From: CAYTGR01 sp964437445 | GTDB lineage: Bacteria; Chloroflexota; Anaerolineae; B4-G1; SLSP01 | NCBI GenBank assembly: GCA_964437445.1 | Contig: CAYTGR010000028.1 | Span: forward strand, 1 to 63,271 | Length of the DNA: 63,271 nt | Direction: 5' to 3' | Shown: in pieces, positions 54,789-62,784 of the stretch | Numbering within the stretch: the first letter of the stretch is position 1 | Layout of the letters: the number at the start of each line of letters is the position of its first letter | Position numbers and translations under genes: made by a program | The notes under the pieces: model-generated | Databases searched by the model: none | The model's input: the letters and a program-made list of their open reading frames with translations, nothing else | Told to the model about the DNA's origin: nothing

Positions 54789-55460
54789 TTATTCTTCTAC
54801 CACATACCCAAACGTCAGCAGCGCCACGGCCAGCATCACCAGGTCGTAGACGACGAGGAGCCGGAGCCAGAGGCCGACTTCGGCCAGCGCCGCGCCTTCC
54901 ATGAGCGCGCCGGTGGCCTGCACGGCAGCGATCAGCACCGGAACGGCCAGCGGCAGCAGCAGGATGGGCAGCATCACTTCACGGGCACGGGTGTTCACGG
55001 CGATGGCCGCCAGCAGCGTGCCGGACGCGGCATAGCCTGCCGTGCCTAAGGCGGTTATCAGGAGGATGCTGCCGCGCAACAGCCACACCTCAAAGAGCAC
55101 GGTGAAGAGCGGCAGCAGGAGCAGTTCCACCAGGATCATGAAGAGCAGATTGCCCAACAGCTTGCCGCAGAAGATGGCGCTGCGATCCAGCGGCGCTAAC
55201 AGCAGCCCCTCCATGCCGCCGGTCAGCTCCTCGCGGGCCAGCGAGCGGCTGAGTCCCAACGTGCCGGCAAAGGCTATCGTGACCCACAAGGCGCCGGGCG
55301 CGGCGGCCTGCGCCAGCGCCCCCCGCAAATCCAGGGCGAAGCTGAAGATAAGCGTGGCCAGCACGGCAAAGACCAGCATCGCGCTCACCAGCTCTTTGGT
55401 GTGGAGCTCGGCGGCGAGGTCTTTGGCGACAATGGCGAAGACGTGGCGCAAAAAGGTCAT
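54789..55460 (-). CDS. ccmB: Haem exporter permease CcmB
   Basis: A 223-residue six-helix membrane protein of the CcmB family. N-terminus FAIVAKDLAAELHTKELVSA, then GTLGLSRSLAREELTGGMEG and a C-terminal helix ending in VVEE. It partners the CcmA ATPase; the pair releases haem-CcmE. Begins 8 nt after ccmA. Confidence 0.93.
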   Translation of the reverse strand: MTFLRHVFAIVAKDLAAELHTKELVSAMLVFAVLATLIFSFALDLRGALAQAAAPGALWVTIAFAGTLGLSRSLAREELTGGMEGLLLAPLDRSAIFCGKLLGNLLFMILVELLLLPLFTVLFEVWLLRGSILLITALGTAGYAASGTLLAAIAVNTRAREVMLPILLLPLAVPVLIAAVQATGALMEGAALAEVGLWLRLLVVYDLVMLAVALLTFGYVVEE

Positions 55461-55468
55461 GGTGTCAG

Positions 55469-56149
55469 TCAGAACAGGGCCGCCAGTTGAGCGGCCGAGG
55501 CGGTCGCGGTCGGAGCATCCAGCACGACCCGGCCCTGCCGGAGCGCGATCACGCGCTGGGCCAGCGCCAACCCTTGCGCCAGGTCGTGGCTGGTCATGAC
55601 GATGGTGCAGCCCTCACCGGCCAGCTGGCGCAACAGGGCGGTGAGCGTAGCCGTCGCCTGCGGGTCCAGCCCCGTGTAGGGCTCATCCAACAGCAGCAGC
55701 GCCGGGCGGTGCAAGACGGCGCGGGCCAGCGCCAGCCGTTGCTGCATCCCGCGCGAGTAGGTGCGAACCAGGTCGTGCCGCCGCGCGGTGAGGTTGACTT
55801 GCTCCAGCAGCGCAGCGATGCGGGCCGGGGCTTCAGGCACCTCATACAACCGCGCGTAGAAGCGCAGGTTCTGCTCGGCGGTCAGGTCGTCGTAGAGCAA
55901 CGTCCGGTGCGAGAGGAAACCGATCTGCCGGCGGATCGCCTCGCCCGCCTTAGCCGGGTCCAGCCCGGCGATGGTGAGCGTGCCGGAGGTGGGCCGGCTG
56001 AGCGTCGCCAACAGCCGCAGCAGCGTGGTCTTGCCCGCGCCGTTGGGGCCTACCAGCGCCACGAACTCGCCCGCGGCCACCTGCAACGTCACGCGGGAGA
56101 GCGCCGTGCGCAAGCCGAAAGCTTTGGTGAGCGCTACCGTCTTAATCAT
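55469..56149 (-). CDS. ccmA: Haem exporter ATP-binding protein CcmA
   Basis: A 226-residue ABC ATPase. Walker A GPNGAGKTTLLRLLA near residue 35, signature TYSRGMQQRLALARAVLH, Walker B ALLLLDEPYTGLD. ATG 56149 (MIKTVALTKAFG) chosen; an earlier start at 56191 would run into the hicBA promoter. The divergent hicB promoter -35 lies only five bases from this start codon. Confidence 0.92.
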   Translation of the reverse strand: MIKTVALTKAFGLRTALSRVTLQVAAGEFVALVGPNGAGKTTLLRLLATLSRPTSGTLTIAGLDPAKAGEAIRRQIGFLSHRTLLYDDLTAEQNLRFYARLYEVPEAPARIAALLEQVNLTARRHDLVRTYSRGMQQRLALARAVLHRPALLLLDEPYTGLDPQATATLTALLRQLAGEGCTIVMTSHDLAQGLALAQRVIALRQGRVVLDAPTATASAAQLAALF

Positions 56150-56153
56150 GGCC

Positions 56154-56182
56154 TTGAAAAGTTGACCGGGCCGGGTTATAAT
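56154..56182 (+). promoter_or_regulatory. Sigma-70 promoter of hicBA
   Basis: -35 TTGAAA (56154-56159), 17-bp spacer, -10 TATAAT (56177-56182). About 20 bp later is the hicB start region with GGAGG at 56198-56202. Confidence 0.75.
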
Positions 56183-56208
56183 GGCTAACAAGGATCGGAG
56201 GTTGAACC

Positions 56209-56487
56209 ATGCCTACCCTGGTTTTTACCGAGCAATTGTTGCGAGAAGGCAATACTATTGTCGCGTATTGCCCTGAATTAGATGTTTCTAGCTGTGGTGC
56301 GACGGTAGAACAGGCCCGAGACAATCTGCGCACCGCCATCCGGCTCTTTCTGGAAGAATCTGCCCACTTGGGGACTCTGGATGACATTTTGATTGAAGCC
56401 GGGTACGATCTTTCCCAAGAGACATTGGCCTCCCCTGTTATTGCTACCAGCTCCCAGGTCCTTTTTCTCAAAGGGCACCCTGCTTAA
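56209..56487 (+). CDS. hicB: HicB-family antitoxin
   Basis: A 92-residue protein with the HicB partial RNase H-like fold: GNTIVAYCPELDVSSCGAT, then VEQARDNLRTAIRLFLEESA. It should bind and block the toxin encoded next and repress its own promoter. The C-terminus is short and a separate DNA-binding domain is not obvious. GGAGG precedes the ATG. Inserted, in the opposite orientation, in the middle of the ccm gene cluster. Confidence 0.85.
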   Translation: MPTLVFTEQLLREGNTIVAYCPELDVSSCGATVEQARDNLRTAIRLFLEESAHLGTLDDILIEAGYDLSQETLASPVIATSSQVLFLKGHPA

Positions 56488-56717
56488 TGCCACGTCTGAT
56501 TCCTATTCACTGGCGGCGATTGGTTTGCGTCTTTCAGCAAGATGGCTATACAGTTGTGCGCCAGGAAGGAGACCACATCGTTTTAACCAAACCGGGTTGT
56601 AAACGTCCTTTGGTTATTCCCCAATGGCTGGAAGTACCTGTTTTTATCATCCGTAACAATCTCCGCTCTGCCGATATGGATCGGGACCGTTACTTTGAGT
56701 TACTGGCCAGGTGTTGA
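56487..56717 (+). CDS. hicA: HicA-family mRNA interferase toxin
   Basis: A 76-residue toxin with a dsRNA-binding-like fold. The active region GDHIVLTKPG contains the conserved His after Gly. RRLVCVFQQDGYTVVRQ precedes it and RSADMDRDRYFELL follows, a typical HicA end. It cleaves mRNA when free of HicB. It starts at TAATG overlapping the hicB stop, and its end overlaps the convergent gene at 56690 by 28 bp. Confidence 0.85.
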   Translation: MPRLIPIHWRRLVCVFQQDGYTVVRQEGDHIVLTKPGCKRPLVIPQWLEVPVFIIRNNLRSADMDRDRYFELLARC

Positions 56718-57937
56718 TTTTCCGCCGTGACGACTGCCTGAACCTGCCGTTTGAGCGCGGCTCGTTTTTGGCGGTAGGCGGCAGCCTCTAGTTTCCCTGC
56801 TTCAAAATCCTCATCCAAAGCGGCGATGGCTTCCACCAGCGGGCGGGCGCGCGCCGGAAGCGCCACGGGGTTGGCCGGCCACCAGAGTGCGTAAACCACC
56901 ACGAGCGCCGCGGCCAGCACCAGCACGCCGATACCGGCCTCGCGCAGGGGGTTGCGCGGCAGCGGCGTGGATGTCTCGGCTCCACCGGCGCTCTGGCCCG
57001 CTGAGGAAATGGGGGGCTGGGGGCTGCCGCTGAGCGTGAAGGCCAGCGCTTCTCCGGCGGCCAGCGGGCCGGCCGTATAGGTCTGCGCCGGCCCCAGCTG
57101 TGTCATGGTAGCCTCTTGCTGAACCAGGCCGGTCCCACTCAGAGTCAATCCTTCATCCACCAGCAGAATCACCACCGCCTGGATCGGGAGCTCCAGCCCG
57201 CGCCTTAACACCATCCCGCTTTGGTAGGGCAACTGGTAACTGAAGCGAATCTGCGAGGTGGCGGTGCCCGGCGCTACCGGCTGGGTATCTACCAAAAGGC
57301 CCGCTTGCTCTTGATACCGCGCGCCCAGGCCGGGGCCGGGAAAGGTCAGGGCGGTGGCCCCTACCGGCAGGGGGATGGTCACCACCTCCCGGTAGCCGTC
57401 TGGGTTAAGCCGGCCAATCACCGTCCGATTGCCGGTGTTGCTGACCAGGTAATACTCGGCCACCTGGAGCGTGTTGTTGGTCACGGCCAGGAACAGGTGC
57501 AACTGCGTGACTTCCAGCCGGGTGTCGTCCTCGGTCGGCTCGGCGATCTGGATGGGCAGCGTGAGGGTGGTCTGCCCGGTGATGAACGTGCCGGGCTCGG
57601 AGAGGTAAACGGTATCCTGGTAGACCACGCGGGTGAAACAGGTAGCCTCCGGTTGCAGAGTCAGGCCGGTGAAACTGAAAGCGCCGGCGGTATCGGTGGT
57701 GGTGGTATAAAGACCGGTCTGCTCCAGGGCCTGGTTAAAGGTGTACAGGTTGACGATCAGCCCGGCCGGGACGGCGCCGCCGGGCGTCTGGTTGGTCACT
57801 GTACCGCTCACCGTCGCGCCCCCCTGCGCTGCTCCCCCGCCCGCGCTTCCCAGCCATGCCAGCAGCAGTCCGCAGGCGAGGCCCAGGGCCACCATACCTC
57901 TGGTGATCTGTGGTCTGTCGTCTGTGGTTCGCTTCAT
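56690..57937 (-). CDS. Exported membrane protein with carboxypeptidase-like beta domain, ccm-associated
   Basis: A 415-residue protein of unknown function. Signal/anchor (MVALGLACGLLLAWLGSAGG), a carboxypeptidase-regulatory-like beta domain (GATVSGTVTNQTPGGAVPAG, then AFSFTGLTLQP), a longer beta-rich region, one C-terminal membrane helix (GVLVLAAALVVVYALWW) and a short coiled tail. Start at ATG 57937, which overlaps the zinc-ribbon gene by ATGA. The first codons (TTDDRPQIT) are translated from a heptamer repeat. Its position in the ccm operon suggests a role in c-type cytochrome export or assembly (inference). Confidence 0.78.
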   Translation of the reverse strand: MKRTTDDRPQITRGMVALGLACGLLLAWLGSAGGGAAQGGATVSGTVTNQTPGGAVPAGLIVNLYTFNQALEQTGLYTTTTDTAGAFSFTGLTLQPEATCFTRVVYQDTVYLSEPGTFITGQTTLTLPIQIAEPTEDDTRLEVTQLHLFLAVTNNTLQVAEYYLVSNTGNRTVIGRLNPDGYREVVTIPLPVGATALTFPGPGLGARYQEQAGLLVDTQPVAPGTATSQIRFSYQLPYQSGMVLRRGLELPIQAVVILLVDEGLTLSGTGLVQQEATMTQLGPAQTYTAGPLAAGEALAFTLSGSPQPPISSAGQSAGGAETSTPLPRNPLREAGIGVLVLAAALVVVYALWWPANPVALPARARPLVEAIAALDEDFEAGKLEAAAYRQKRAALKRQVQAVVTAENQHLASNSK

Positions 57938-58173
57938 CCCGGCTCTCCCCGCAAAGGCTTCCCGCAGGCCCGACAGAAGCGATCCCCGGCCGCCACCGGT
58001 TGCCCGCAGGAGGGACAGAAAGCCGGCGGGGCCAGCTTCTCGGCCCGCACCTGCGCCACCCAACGCTCCAGCGCCTGGTCCAGGTCAGCCCGGGTGCGCC
58101 GGAAGGGGCGCGCTAAGTAAGCGCCGACCACCAACAGGAGCGCAACGCCGATTAAGATGGAACCAAAACTCAT
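57934..58173 (-). CDS. Small membrane zinc-ribbon protein
   Basis: A 79-residue protein: one N-terminal helix (FGSILIGVALLLVVGAYLA), a charged linker and a C-terminal zinc ribbon (CPSCGQPV, then CRACGKPL). Starts at ATG 58173 overlapping the ccmF-thioredoxin stop by ATGA, and its own stop overlaps the next gene the same way. Translational coupling puts it in the ccm operon. Possibly helps reduce or handle apocytochrome thiols on the cytoplasmic side; inference. CcmH would normally sit here. Confidence 0.8.
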   Translation of the reverse strand: MSFGSILIGVALLLVVGAYLARPFRRTRADLDQALERWVAQVRAEKLAPPAFCPSCGQPVAAGDRFCRACGKPLRGEPG

Positions 58174-60668
58174 TTCACCCATGCCTCTAAGTCAGCCCGC
58201 AATTGCTCGGCAGTCACCGGCCCGATGTGGAGATAGGCCAGCGTCCCATCGGGCGCGATCACAAAAGTCTCCGGCACGCCGGTAATCCCATACTGGCGGG
58301 CGATGCGTTCCCCCTCGTCCAGGCCGACCGGGTAAGTGGTGCCGTACTCAGCAAGCGCTGCCTGAGCTGCGGCCGCTTCATCCTGATAGGCAACGCCGAC
58401 AAAACGCACCCCCTGGCCCTCGTATTCTTCCCAGAGTTGCTGGAACGCGGGCATTTCCTCTTTACAGGCCGGGCACCAGCTGGCCCAGAAGTTGATGATT
58501 ACCGGCTGCCCGCGCGCTTGCGCCAGAGGGAAGACGCCGCCGCCTACCAGGTTGAGCTTAAAATCGGGCGCAGGCTGACCGGGAAGGGGACGCCCGGCGG
58601 GTTGAACGGTGGCTCCGTGGCCGGTGCCCCACATGGACCAGCCGGCACCCAACAACACGAGGGCGGCTATCCCCGTGACGGCGCTGTTGAGGAAGCGCTG
58701 CCGCACGACCTCGCGCCGGCTGGTCGCCCGGCGGACCTGTCCCGGCCAGATGGCGATCGCGCCGCCGGCCAGGAAAATCAGCCCGCCCAGCCAGAGAAAG
58801 TTGACCAGGGGGTTGAGCACTACTTTGAAGGTGGCGGTGGCCCCGCTCCTTTCCCAACCGGCCAGAATCAGGTAAAGGTCTTCTCGCCAGCCCACGCGCA
58901 CGGCCGGAAGGGCCATCGTTTGCTCAGTGGTCGGATACTGGTCCAGACCGGGGCGGAGCGTTACCAGGTACCGGCCATCCCGGTAGATGGAGACAACGGC
59001 GGTGTTGGTGAAATGATCGCCGGCGGTTCCCTGGCGCAGCTCTTCATAGACCAGGGTGTAGCCGCCCACGGTCTGGGGTTCGGTTGGCCTGAGCACTACC
59101 TGGCGTTCAAAGGGATACATCCGCGTGCCCACCACGCCCAGCGCCATGAGGACCACGCCGGCATGGACCAGATACCCGCCATAGCGGCGGCGCTGGCGGC
59201 CAAACAGTCCTACCAGGGCGTTGAGGAAAGGCTCCGCGGTGGCCCGGCTGCGCGCCGCCGCATCCCAGCCAAACTCGGCCAGAGTGGTCCCGCCGGCCAG
59301 GCCGATGAGCGCAAAACCGAGCACCGAGAGCGGTTGCGTGAAGCCGGCCAGCAAGGCGGCGACAGGGACCAGCGCGGCGCCGGTCAGCGCCACCAGCCCC
59401 CGGCTGCGCAGTTTGAGCAGCGCGCCGGCCGCCTGGCCCAGCAGCGGGCAGACCCCGATGAGCAGGACCAGCGCTCCGAATTGGGGACCGGTGACCCGGT
59501 CAAACCAGGCCGGCCCGGCTTCAAAGGCCTGGCCGGTCAGCGCCTCGGTCAGCGTGGGCAAGACGCTGCCGATGAAAACCGAAGCGGTCAGGGTGGTGAA
59601 CAAAATGAGCGTGAGCAGAAACATCCCGTCACGGGAGAGGAAACTCTCCACCGGATGCTGACTGCTCAACAGCGCCCGGCGGCTGAGCAACACGGTGAGG
59701 GACCCTGCCAGCACCAGGGCCATGAAGCCCAGGTAATAGGCGCCCAGGTTGGAACGGGCGTAAGCGTGCACCGATTGAATCAGACCGCTGCGGGTGGCAA
59801 AGGTGCCGAAAATCACCAGCACGAACGAGGCAATGACCAGCAGGAAGTTCCAGGGCTTGAAGCTGCCCCGCTGTTCTTGCATCACGCCGCCGTGCAACAG
59901 CGCCGTTGCCGTCAGCCAGGGCATCAGGCCGGCGTTTTCCACGGGGTCCCAGCCCCAATAGCCGCCCCAGCCGAGCACATCGTAGGCCCAGCGCGCGCCG
60001 AGCAGCAAGCCCAGCCCCAGGAAGAACCAGGCGACCAGCGTCCAGCGGCGGGCCACGGCCGTCCATCCTTCCACCTGGCGGGTGAGCAAAGCCGCCAGCG
60101 CGAAGGCAAAGGGAACCGCAAGCCCCACATAGCCCAGATAGAGCGTTGGCGGGTGGAAGATCATGCCGGGATGGCGCAGCAGTGGATTAAGCCCCAGCCC
60201 ATCGGCCGGCACGATCGCGGTTGCGGTGTAGGGGTTGGAGAAGAAAAGCGTGATGCCGCTGAAAAAAGCCGTGGTGAGGCTCAGGATGACAGTGGCCCAG
60301 GGCGCCAGAGAGCGTACCTGTTCCGCAGGCTTGCTCACCGCCAGCGCCGCGAAAACCGCCTGCAAGCCGGCCCACATCAAGAGCGAGCCTTCTTGCCCGG
60401 CCCAAACGGCTGAAAGATTCAGCCAGCCGGAAAGCGCCCGGCTGGAATGTTGCGCCACATAAGCCAGCTCAAAATGATCGGTGGCAAAGGCGATCAGGAG
60501 GCCGACAAAGGCCAGGCCCAACAGCCCCGTGGTGGCAACCAGACCCCGGCGTGCGCTCTCGGCCCAGCGGTTATCGTGCCGGAGCAATCCCCAGAACGCG
60601 GCGCCGGCCGTGTAGAGCGCTACCGCCAGCGCGAACCCGATCAACAGGGTGCCGACTTCAGCGAACAT
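58170..60668 (-). CDS. ccmF: CcmF haem lyase fused to a CcmG/TlpA thioredoxin domain
   Basis: An 832-residue fusion. Residues 1-650: CcmF, with many helices, the WWD haem motif WGGYWGWDPVENAGL near residue 238 and the outer loop with YPFERQVVLRPTEPQTVGGY. Residues about 690-832: thioredoxin-like domain with INFWASWCPACKEEMPAF (WCPAC) and the C-terminal GITGVPETFVIAPDG, including the cis-Pro. The two are normally separate genes (ccmF, ccmG). The fusion joins the haem-ligation and thiol-reduction steps. Starts two bases after ccmE. Confidence 0.94.
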   Translation of the reverse strand: MFAEVGTLLIGFALAVALYTAGAAFWGLLRHDNRWAESARRGLVATTGLLGLAFVGLLIAFATDHFELAYVAQHSSRALSGWLNLSAVWAGQEGSLLMWAGLQAVFAALAVSKPAEQVRSLAPWATVILSLTTAFFSGITLFFSNPYTATAIVPADGLGLNPLLRHPGMIFHPPTLYLGYVGLAVPFAFALAALLTRQVEGWTAVARRWTLVAWFFLGLGLLLGARWAYDVLGWGGYWGWDPVENAGLMPWLTATALLHGGVMQEQRGSFKPWNFLLVIASFVLVIFGTFATRSGLIQSVHAYARSNLGAYYLGFMALVLAGSLTVLLSRRALLSSQHPVESFLSRDGMFLLTLILFTTLTASVFIGSVLPTLTEALTGQAFEAGPAWFDRVTGPQFGALVLLIGVCPLLGQAAGALLKLRSRGLVALTGAALVPVAALLAGFTQPLSVLGFALIGLAGGTTLAEFGWDAAARSRATAEPFLNALVGLFGRQRRRYGGYLVHAGVVLMALGVVGTRMYPFERQVVLRPTEPQTVGGYTLVYEELRQGTAGDHFTNTAVVSIYRDGRYLVTLRPGLDQYPTTEQTMALPAVRVGWREDLYLILAGWERSGATATFKVVLNPLVNFLWLGGLIFLAGGAIAIWPGQVRRATSRREVVRQRFLNSAVTGIAALVLLGAGWSMWGTGHGATVQPAGRPLPGQPAPDFKLNLVGGGVFPLAQARGQPVIINFWASWCPACKEEMPAFQQLWEEYEGQGVRFVGVAYQDEAAAAQAALAEYGTTYPVGLDEGERIARQYGITGVPETFVIAPDGTLAYLHIGPVTAEQLRADLEAWVK

Positions 60669-60670
60669 GA

Positions 60671-61150
60671 TTACGGCTCGCTCTGTTGGGGGAGCTCTTC
60701 CTCATACCGGCTGGGGCATTTGAGGAGCAGATCGTCGGCATAGAAGCGCCCATCTTCACCCAGGCGACCGCGCAAGATGGCCTGGGCCTCGTTTTGCAGC
60801 AGATCGGGCTTGACGCCGTGGTAGACCACTTCCAACCGGGCGGCGTTGGGGTTGTTCACCGCGGCATGGAGGACGGTCGCTAACCCGCCGGCTCTTTCCA
60901 CTTCCTGAGGATCGCCCGGCACCTGGACAATAGTAAACGTGACTTGAGGTTTACCAGGGTCGTAAACAATGGTATCTCCTAAAACTGCACCGGAAACGGT
61001 AAGGTTCCGTCCGGCGGCTTGACCCTGCATGGCCTGGAGCTCTTCAATCGTGAGGAAAAAATTGGCGGTACTGGCCGTGTTGCTCACGATGAGGTAGACA
61101 ACGGCCGCTACAATCAACAGCCCGGCCACGATGAATTTCACCTTTCCCAT
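60671..61150 (-). CDS. ccmE: Haem chaperone CcmE, CxxxY variant
   Basis: A 159-residue periplasmic protein anchored by an N-terminal helix (FIVAGLLIVAAVVYLIVS). The body is the OB-fold of CcmE (LTVSGAVLGDTIVYD; LEVVYHGVKPDLL). The haem-attachment site reads CPSRY (CxxxY) where proteobacterial CcmE has HxxxY. CxxxY forms are known from archaea and sulfate reducers that lack CcmH, as here. First gene of the ccm operon; a good promoter lies about 75 bp upstream. Confidence 0.94.
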   Translation of the reverse strand: MGKVKFIVAGLLIVAAVVYLIVSNTASTANFFLTIEELQAMQGQAAGRNLTVSGAVLGDTIVYDPGKPQVTFTIVQVPGDPQEVERAGGLATVLHAAVNNPNAARLEVVYHGVKPDLLQNEAQAILRGRLGEDGRFYADDLLLKCPSRYEEELPQQSEP

Positions 61151-61440
61151 GACATCTCCCTTGGTTAATATTTCAGAGATACAGCAACGGATGGAAGATG
61201 ACCGGCCCGTGGATTTTATAAGATGACTATACCATAAATTAAAGGGGTGTCAACGAAAAGTTCCTCCCCGGTGCGCTATGCACGCCGGGGAGGAGGTAAA
61301 AAACGCTGGCTGGGACTGCCTGGGCGAACGCCGGGCAGCAGAGTGGCTGTTCCCCCTGCCGGACGCCACAGGGCTGTGCGACAGAGGACCGACGCGCAGG
61401 ACGCGGTGACGAGCGCCTGGCAGGCCGCCGGCGGATCAGG
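61151..61440. other. Promoter region of ccm operon and hairpin after tRNA
   Basis: No gene. It carries the ccmE promoter, a palindrome CCTCCCCGG...CCGGGGAGG (about 61264-61296) suited to end the tRNA transcript on the minus strand, and an uncharacterised GC-rich tail. Confidence 0.6.
61226..61253 (-). promoter_or_regulatory. Sigma-70 promoter of ccm operon
   Basis: -35 TTGACA (61248-61253), 16-bp spacer, -10 TATAGT (61226-61231), minus strand. Predicted start of RNA near 61219, 70 nt before ccmE. Confidence 0.8.
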
Positions 61441-61512
61441 CTGGGGCGGTAGGATTCGAACCTACGGTAAACAGATCCAAAGTCTGTCGCCTTACCACTT
61501 GGCTACGCTTGC
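61441..61512 (-). tRNA. tRNA-Gln (TTG) body with disrupted acceptor stem
   Basis: Anticodon stem/loop ACAGA-CTTTGGA-TCTGT gives anticodon TTG; the T arm is GTAGG-TTCGAAT-CCTAC; the D arm is GCCAAGTGGTAAGGC; the 3' acceptor strand is CGCCCCA with G73, no encoded CCA. The 5' strand should be (T/C)GGGGCG but reads GCAAGCG, so four of seven pairs fail. The break is at the end of the integrase gene. The missing 5' part with a TATAAT promoter appears at 62650-62693. Confidence 0.75.
61502..61508. repeat. Left 7-bp direct repeat (putative attL core)
   Basis: GCTACGC inside the tRNA 5' region. The identical heptamer occurs at 62650-62656. The two bound a 1148-bp segment that contains only the recombinase. 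Confidence 0.6.
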
Positions 61513-61516
61513 GCCG

Positions 61517-62467
61517 TCATCCACAAACTTCTTCTTTCTTCTTACGGGCTGCCATACACTTCAAACCATTGTCCACCGGTGATGTGCGGGTGTGCATCTC
61601 TATGATGCGCTTCCGCGAATTACAGATATAAACTTCCAGCATATCGAGGCTGGACCAACCGCCCAACTTCAGCAACACGGTGGGATCCATTCCGTTCTCG
61701 GCCGCGTAGGTGGCGAAGGCTTTACGCCAGACATGAGGGTGTATTTTCCTGGGATCAAGCCCCGCTTTTTCAGCCCGCCGGCGCAACATCCGATCAATCC
61801 CTGGCGAATCCAAGACGCTGTGCCCATCAAGGCCCACAAAAAGCGGCTCATTTTTATTGTCCGGCTTCCGGGCTTCTAAGTACATCTTCAACGCTTCTGT
61901 CGCCATCTTAGCACAGGGATTCAGACGGGGTTTATAGGTCTTGGGACTGTAAATGAGAAGATATGAGATTTCAGCTCCCGCTTCATAGACCCAATCCTCC
62001 ACTTTCAACAGCACAATTTCACCCAGCCGTATGCCGGTGTCCCACATCACGAAGATAAGGGCACGGTCCCGCAAATCAAGCAAAGTGGTACGCGCTGATA
62101 CAGCCAGGAGCTTGTCAATTTCCTCAAGCGTGGGCACATCTTCAACGCGGGTCGTGGAGCGTGGCGATTGTACGGTTTGGGCGAGATTGGTCGGCGTATA
62201 GTTTTCCTTGTAAAGCCAATGAAGCCAGGCACGCAAGGGGCGGATGTAATAGGCCACGGTAGCATCAGCCCAACCCTGGTCGCGCAAGGCGGCAACATAT
62301 TCACAGATTGCGTCCCGGTCTAAATCCTCAAGGTAGACACGGTTGTGATTAGCGCACCAGCGCAACAAGAAGGTGAGGACCCGCCAGTACTCAAACTGCG
62401 TTCTGCGCGCCAGGCCATTTGCTTTTTTGGCAATCATAAAACGGGCAATCCCATAATCAACTTGCAT
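61517..62467 (-). CDS. Tyrosine recombinase (XerC/phage integrase family)
   Basis: A 316-residue integrase. SAM-like N-terminal DNA-binding domain, then catalytic residues R (TGIRLGEIV), K (SPKTYKPR), H-x-x-R (HPHVWRKAF), W/H position (LGGWSSLDM) and the nucleophile Y (LEVYI). The stop codon lies five bases before the tRNA-Gln body, typical of an element that integrates in a tRNA. AGGGAGG precedes ATG 62467. No other phage or island genes are inside the inferred element. Confidence 0.94.
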   Translation of the reverse strand: MQVDYGIARFMIAKKANGLARRTQFEYWRVLTFLLRWCANHNRVYLEDLDRDAICEYVAALRDQGWADATVAYYIRPLRAWLHWLYKENYTPTNLAQTVQSPRSTTRVEDVPTLEEIDKLLAVSARTTLLDLRDRALIFVMWDTGIRLGEIVLLKVEDWVYEAGAEISYLLIYSPKTYKPRLNPCAKMATEALKMYLEARKPDNKNEPLFVGLDGHSVLDSPGIDRMLRRRAEKAGLDPRKIHPHVWRKAFATYAAENGMDPTVLLKLGGWSSLDMLEVYICNSRKRIIEMHTRTSPVDNGLKCMAARKKKEEVCG

Positions 62468-62784
62468 GGTAAACCTCCCTGGTTTAGTTAAAACAACGCC
62501 GCTTACTCATGCAGATTTTACTTTATAAACAAACAAAATCTTTTTTATTGCAGATAAATACGCAGCGGGCAGGGACCGGGGACAACCAGGGAGTTGCCTT
62601 ACACAGAGTGGTCTGCCAACAAGGGAAGCGAAGCTATGCCCATCAAACAGCTACGCCCCGGCCTTGGGCCTGCCGGGGCTTGAACAAATTATACCACGGA
62701 ATTTGAAAAAACGTAGTCTGACTCGGTGTATTTACGACTCGCTTGCTTCTACACTACAGAAAACATCGGGGAGGAGGCAAGGTC
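62468..62784. other. Region between recombinase and HTH gene; holds displaced tRNA promoter
   Basis: AT-rich near 62512-62560. It includes the second GCTACGC repeat, the displaced 5' acceptor sequence and TATAAT, and a hairpin GCCCCGGC...GCCGGGGC (62655-62679) that overlaps the tRNA leader. No gene is seen. Confidence 0.55.
62650..62693 (-). promoter_or_regulatory. Displaced tRNA-Gln 5' end and promoter (putative attR)
   Basis: On the minus strand: TATAAT (62688-62693), then a leader, then CGGGGCGTAGC (62660-62650). Joined at GCTACGC to the tRNA body at 61508, CGGGGCG restores six of seven acceptor pairs with CGCCCCA. No good -35 is visible. Confidence 0.5.

Noticed and set aside
58203..60413. 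736-codon plus-strand frame
   Set aside because: Antisense of the ccmF-thioredoxin fusion; Arg/Gln/Gly-rich with no motif.
61517..62467. Group I intron or homing endonuclease in the tRNA
   Set aside because: The inserted gene is a clear tyrosine recombinase, and the break is in the acceptor stem, not the anticodon loop where tRNA introns sit.
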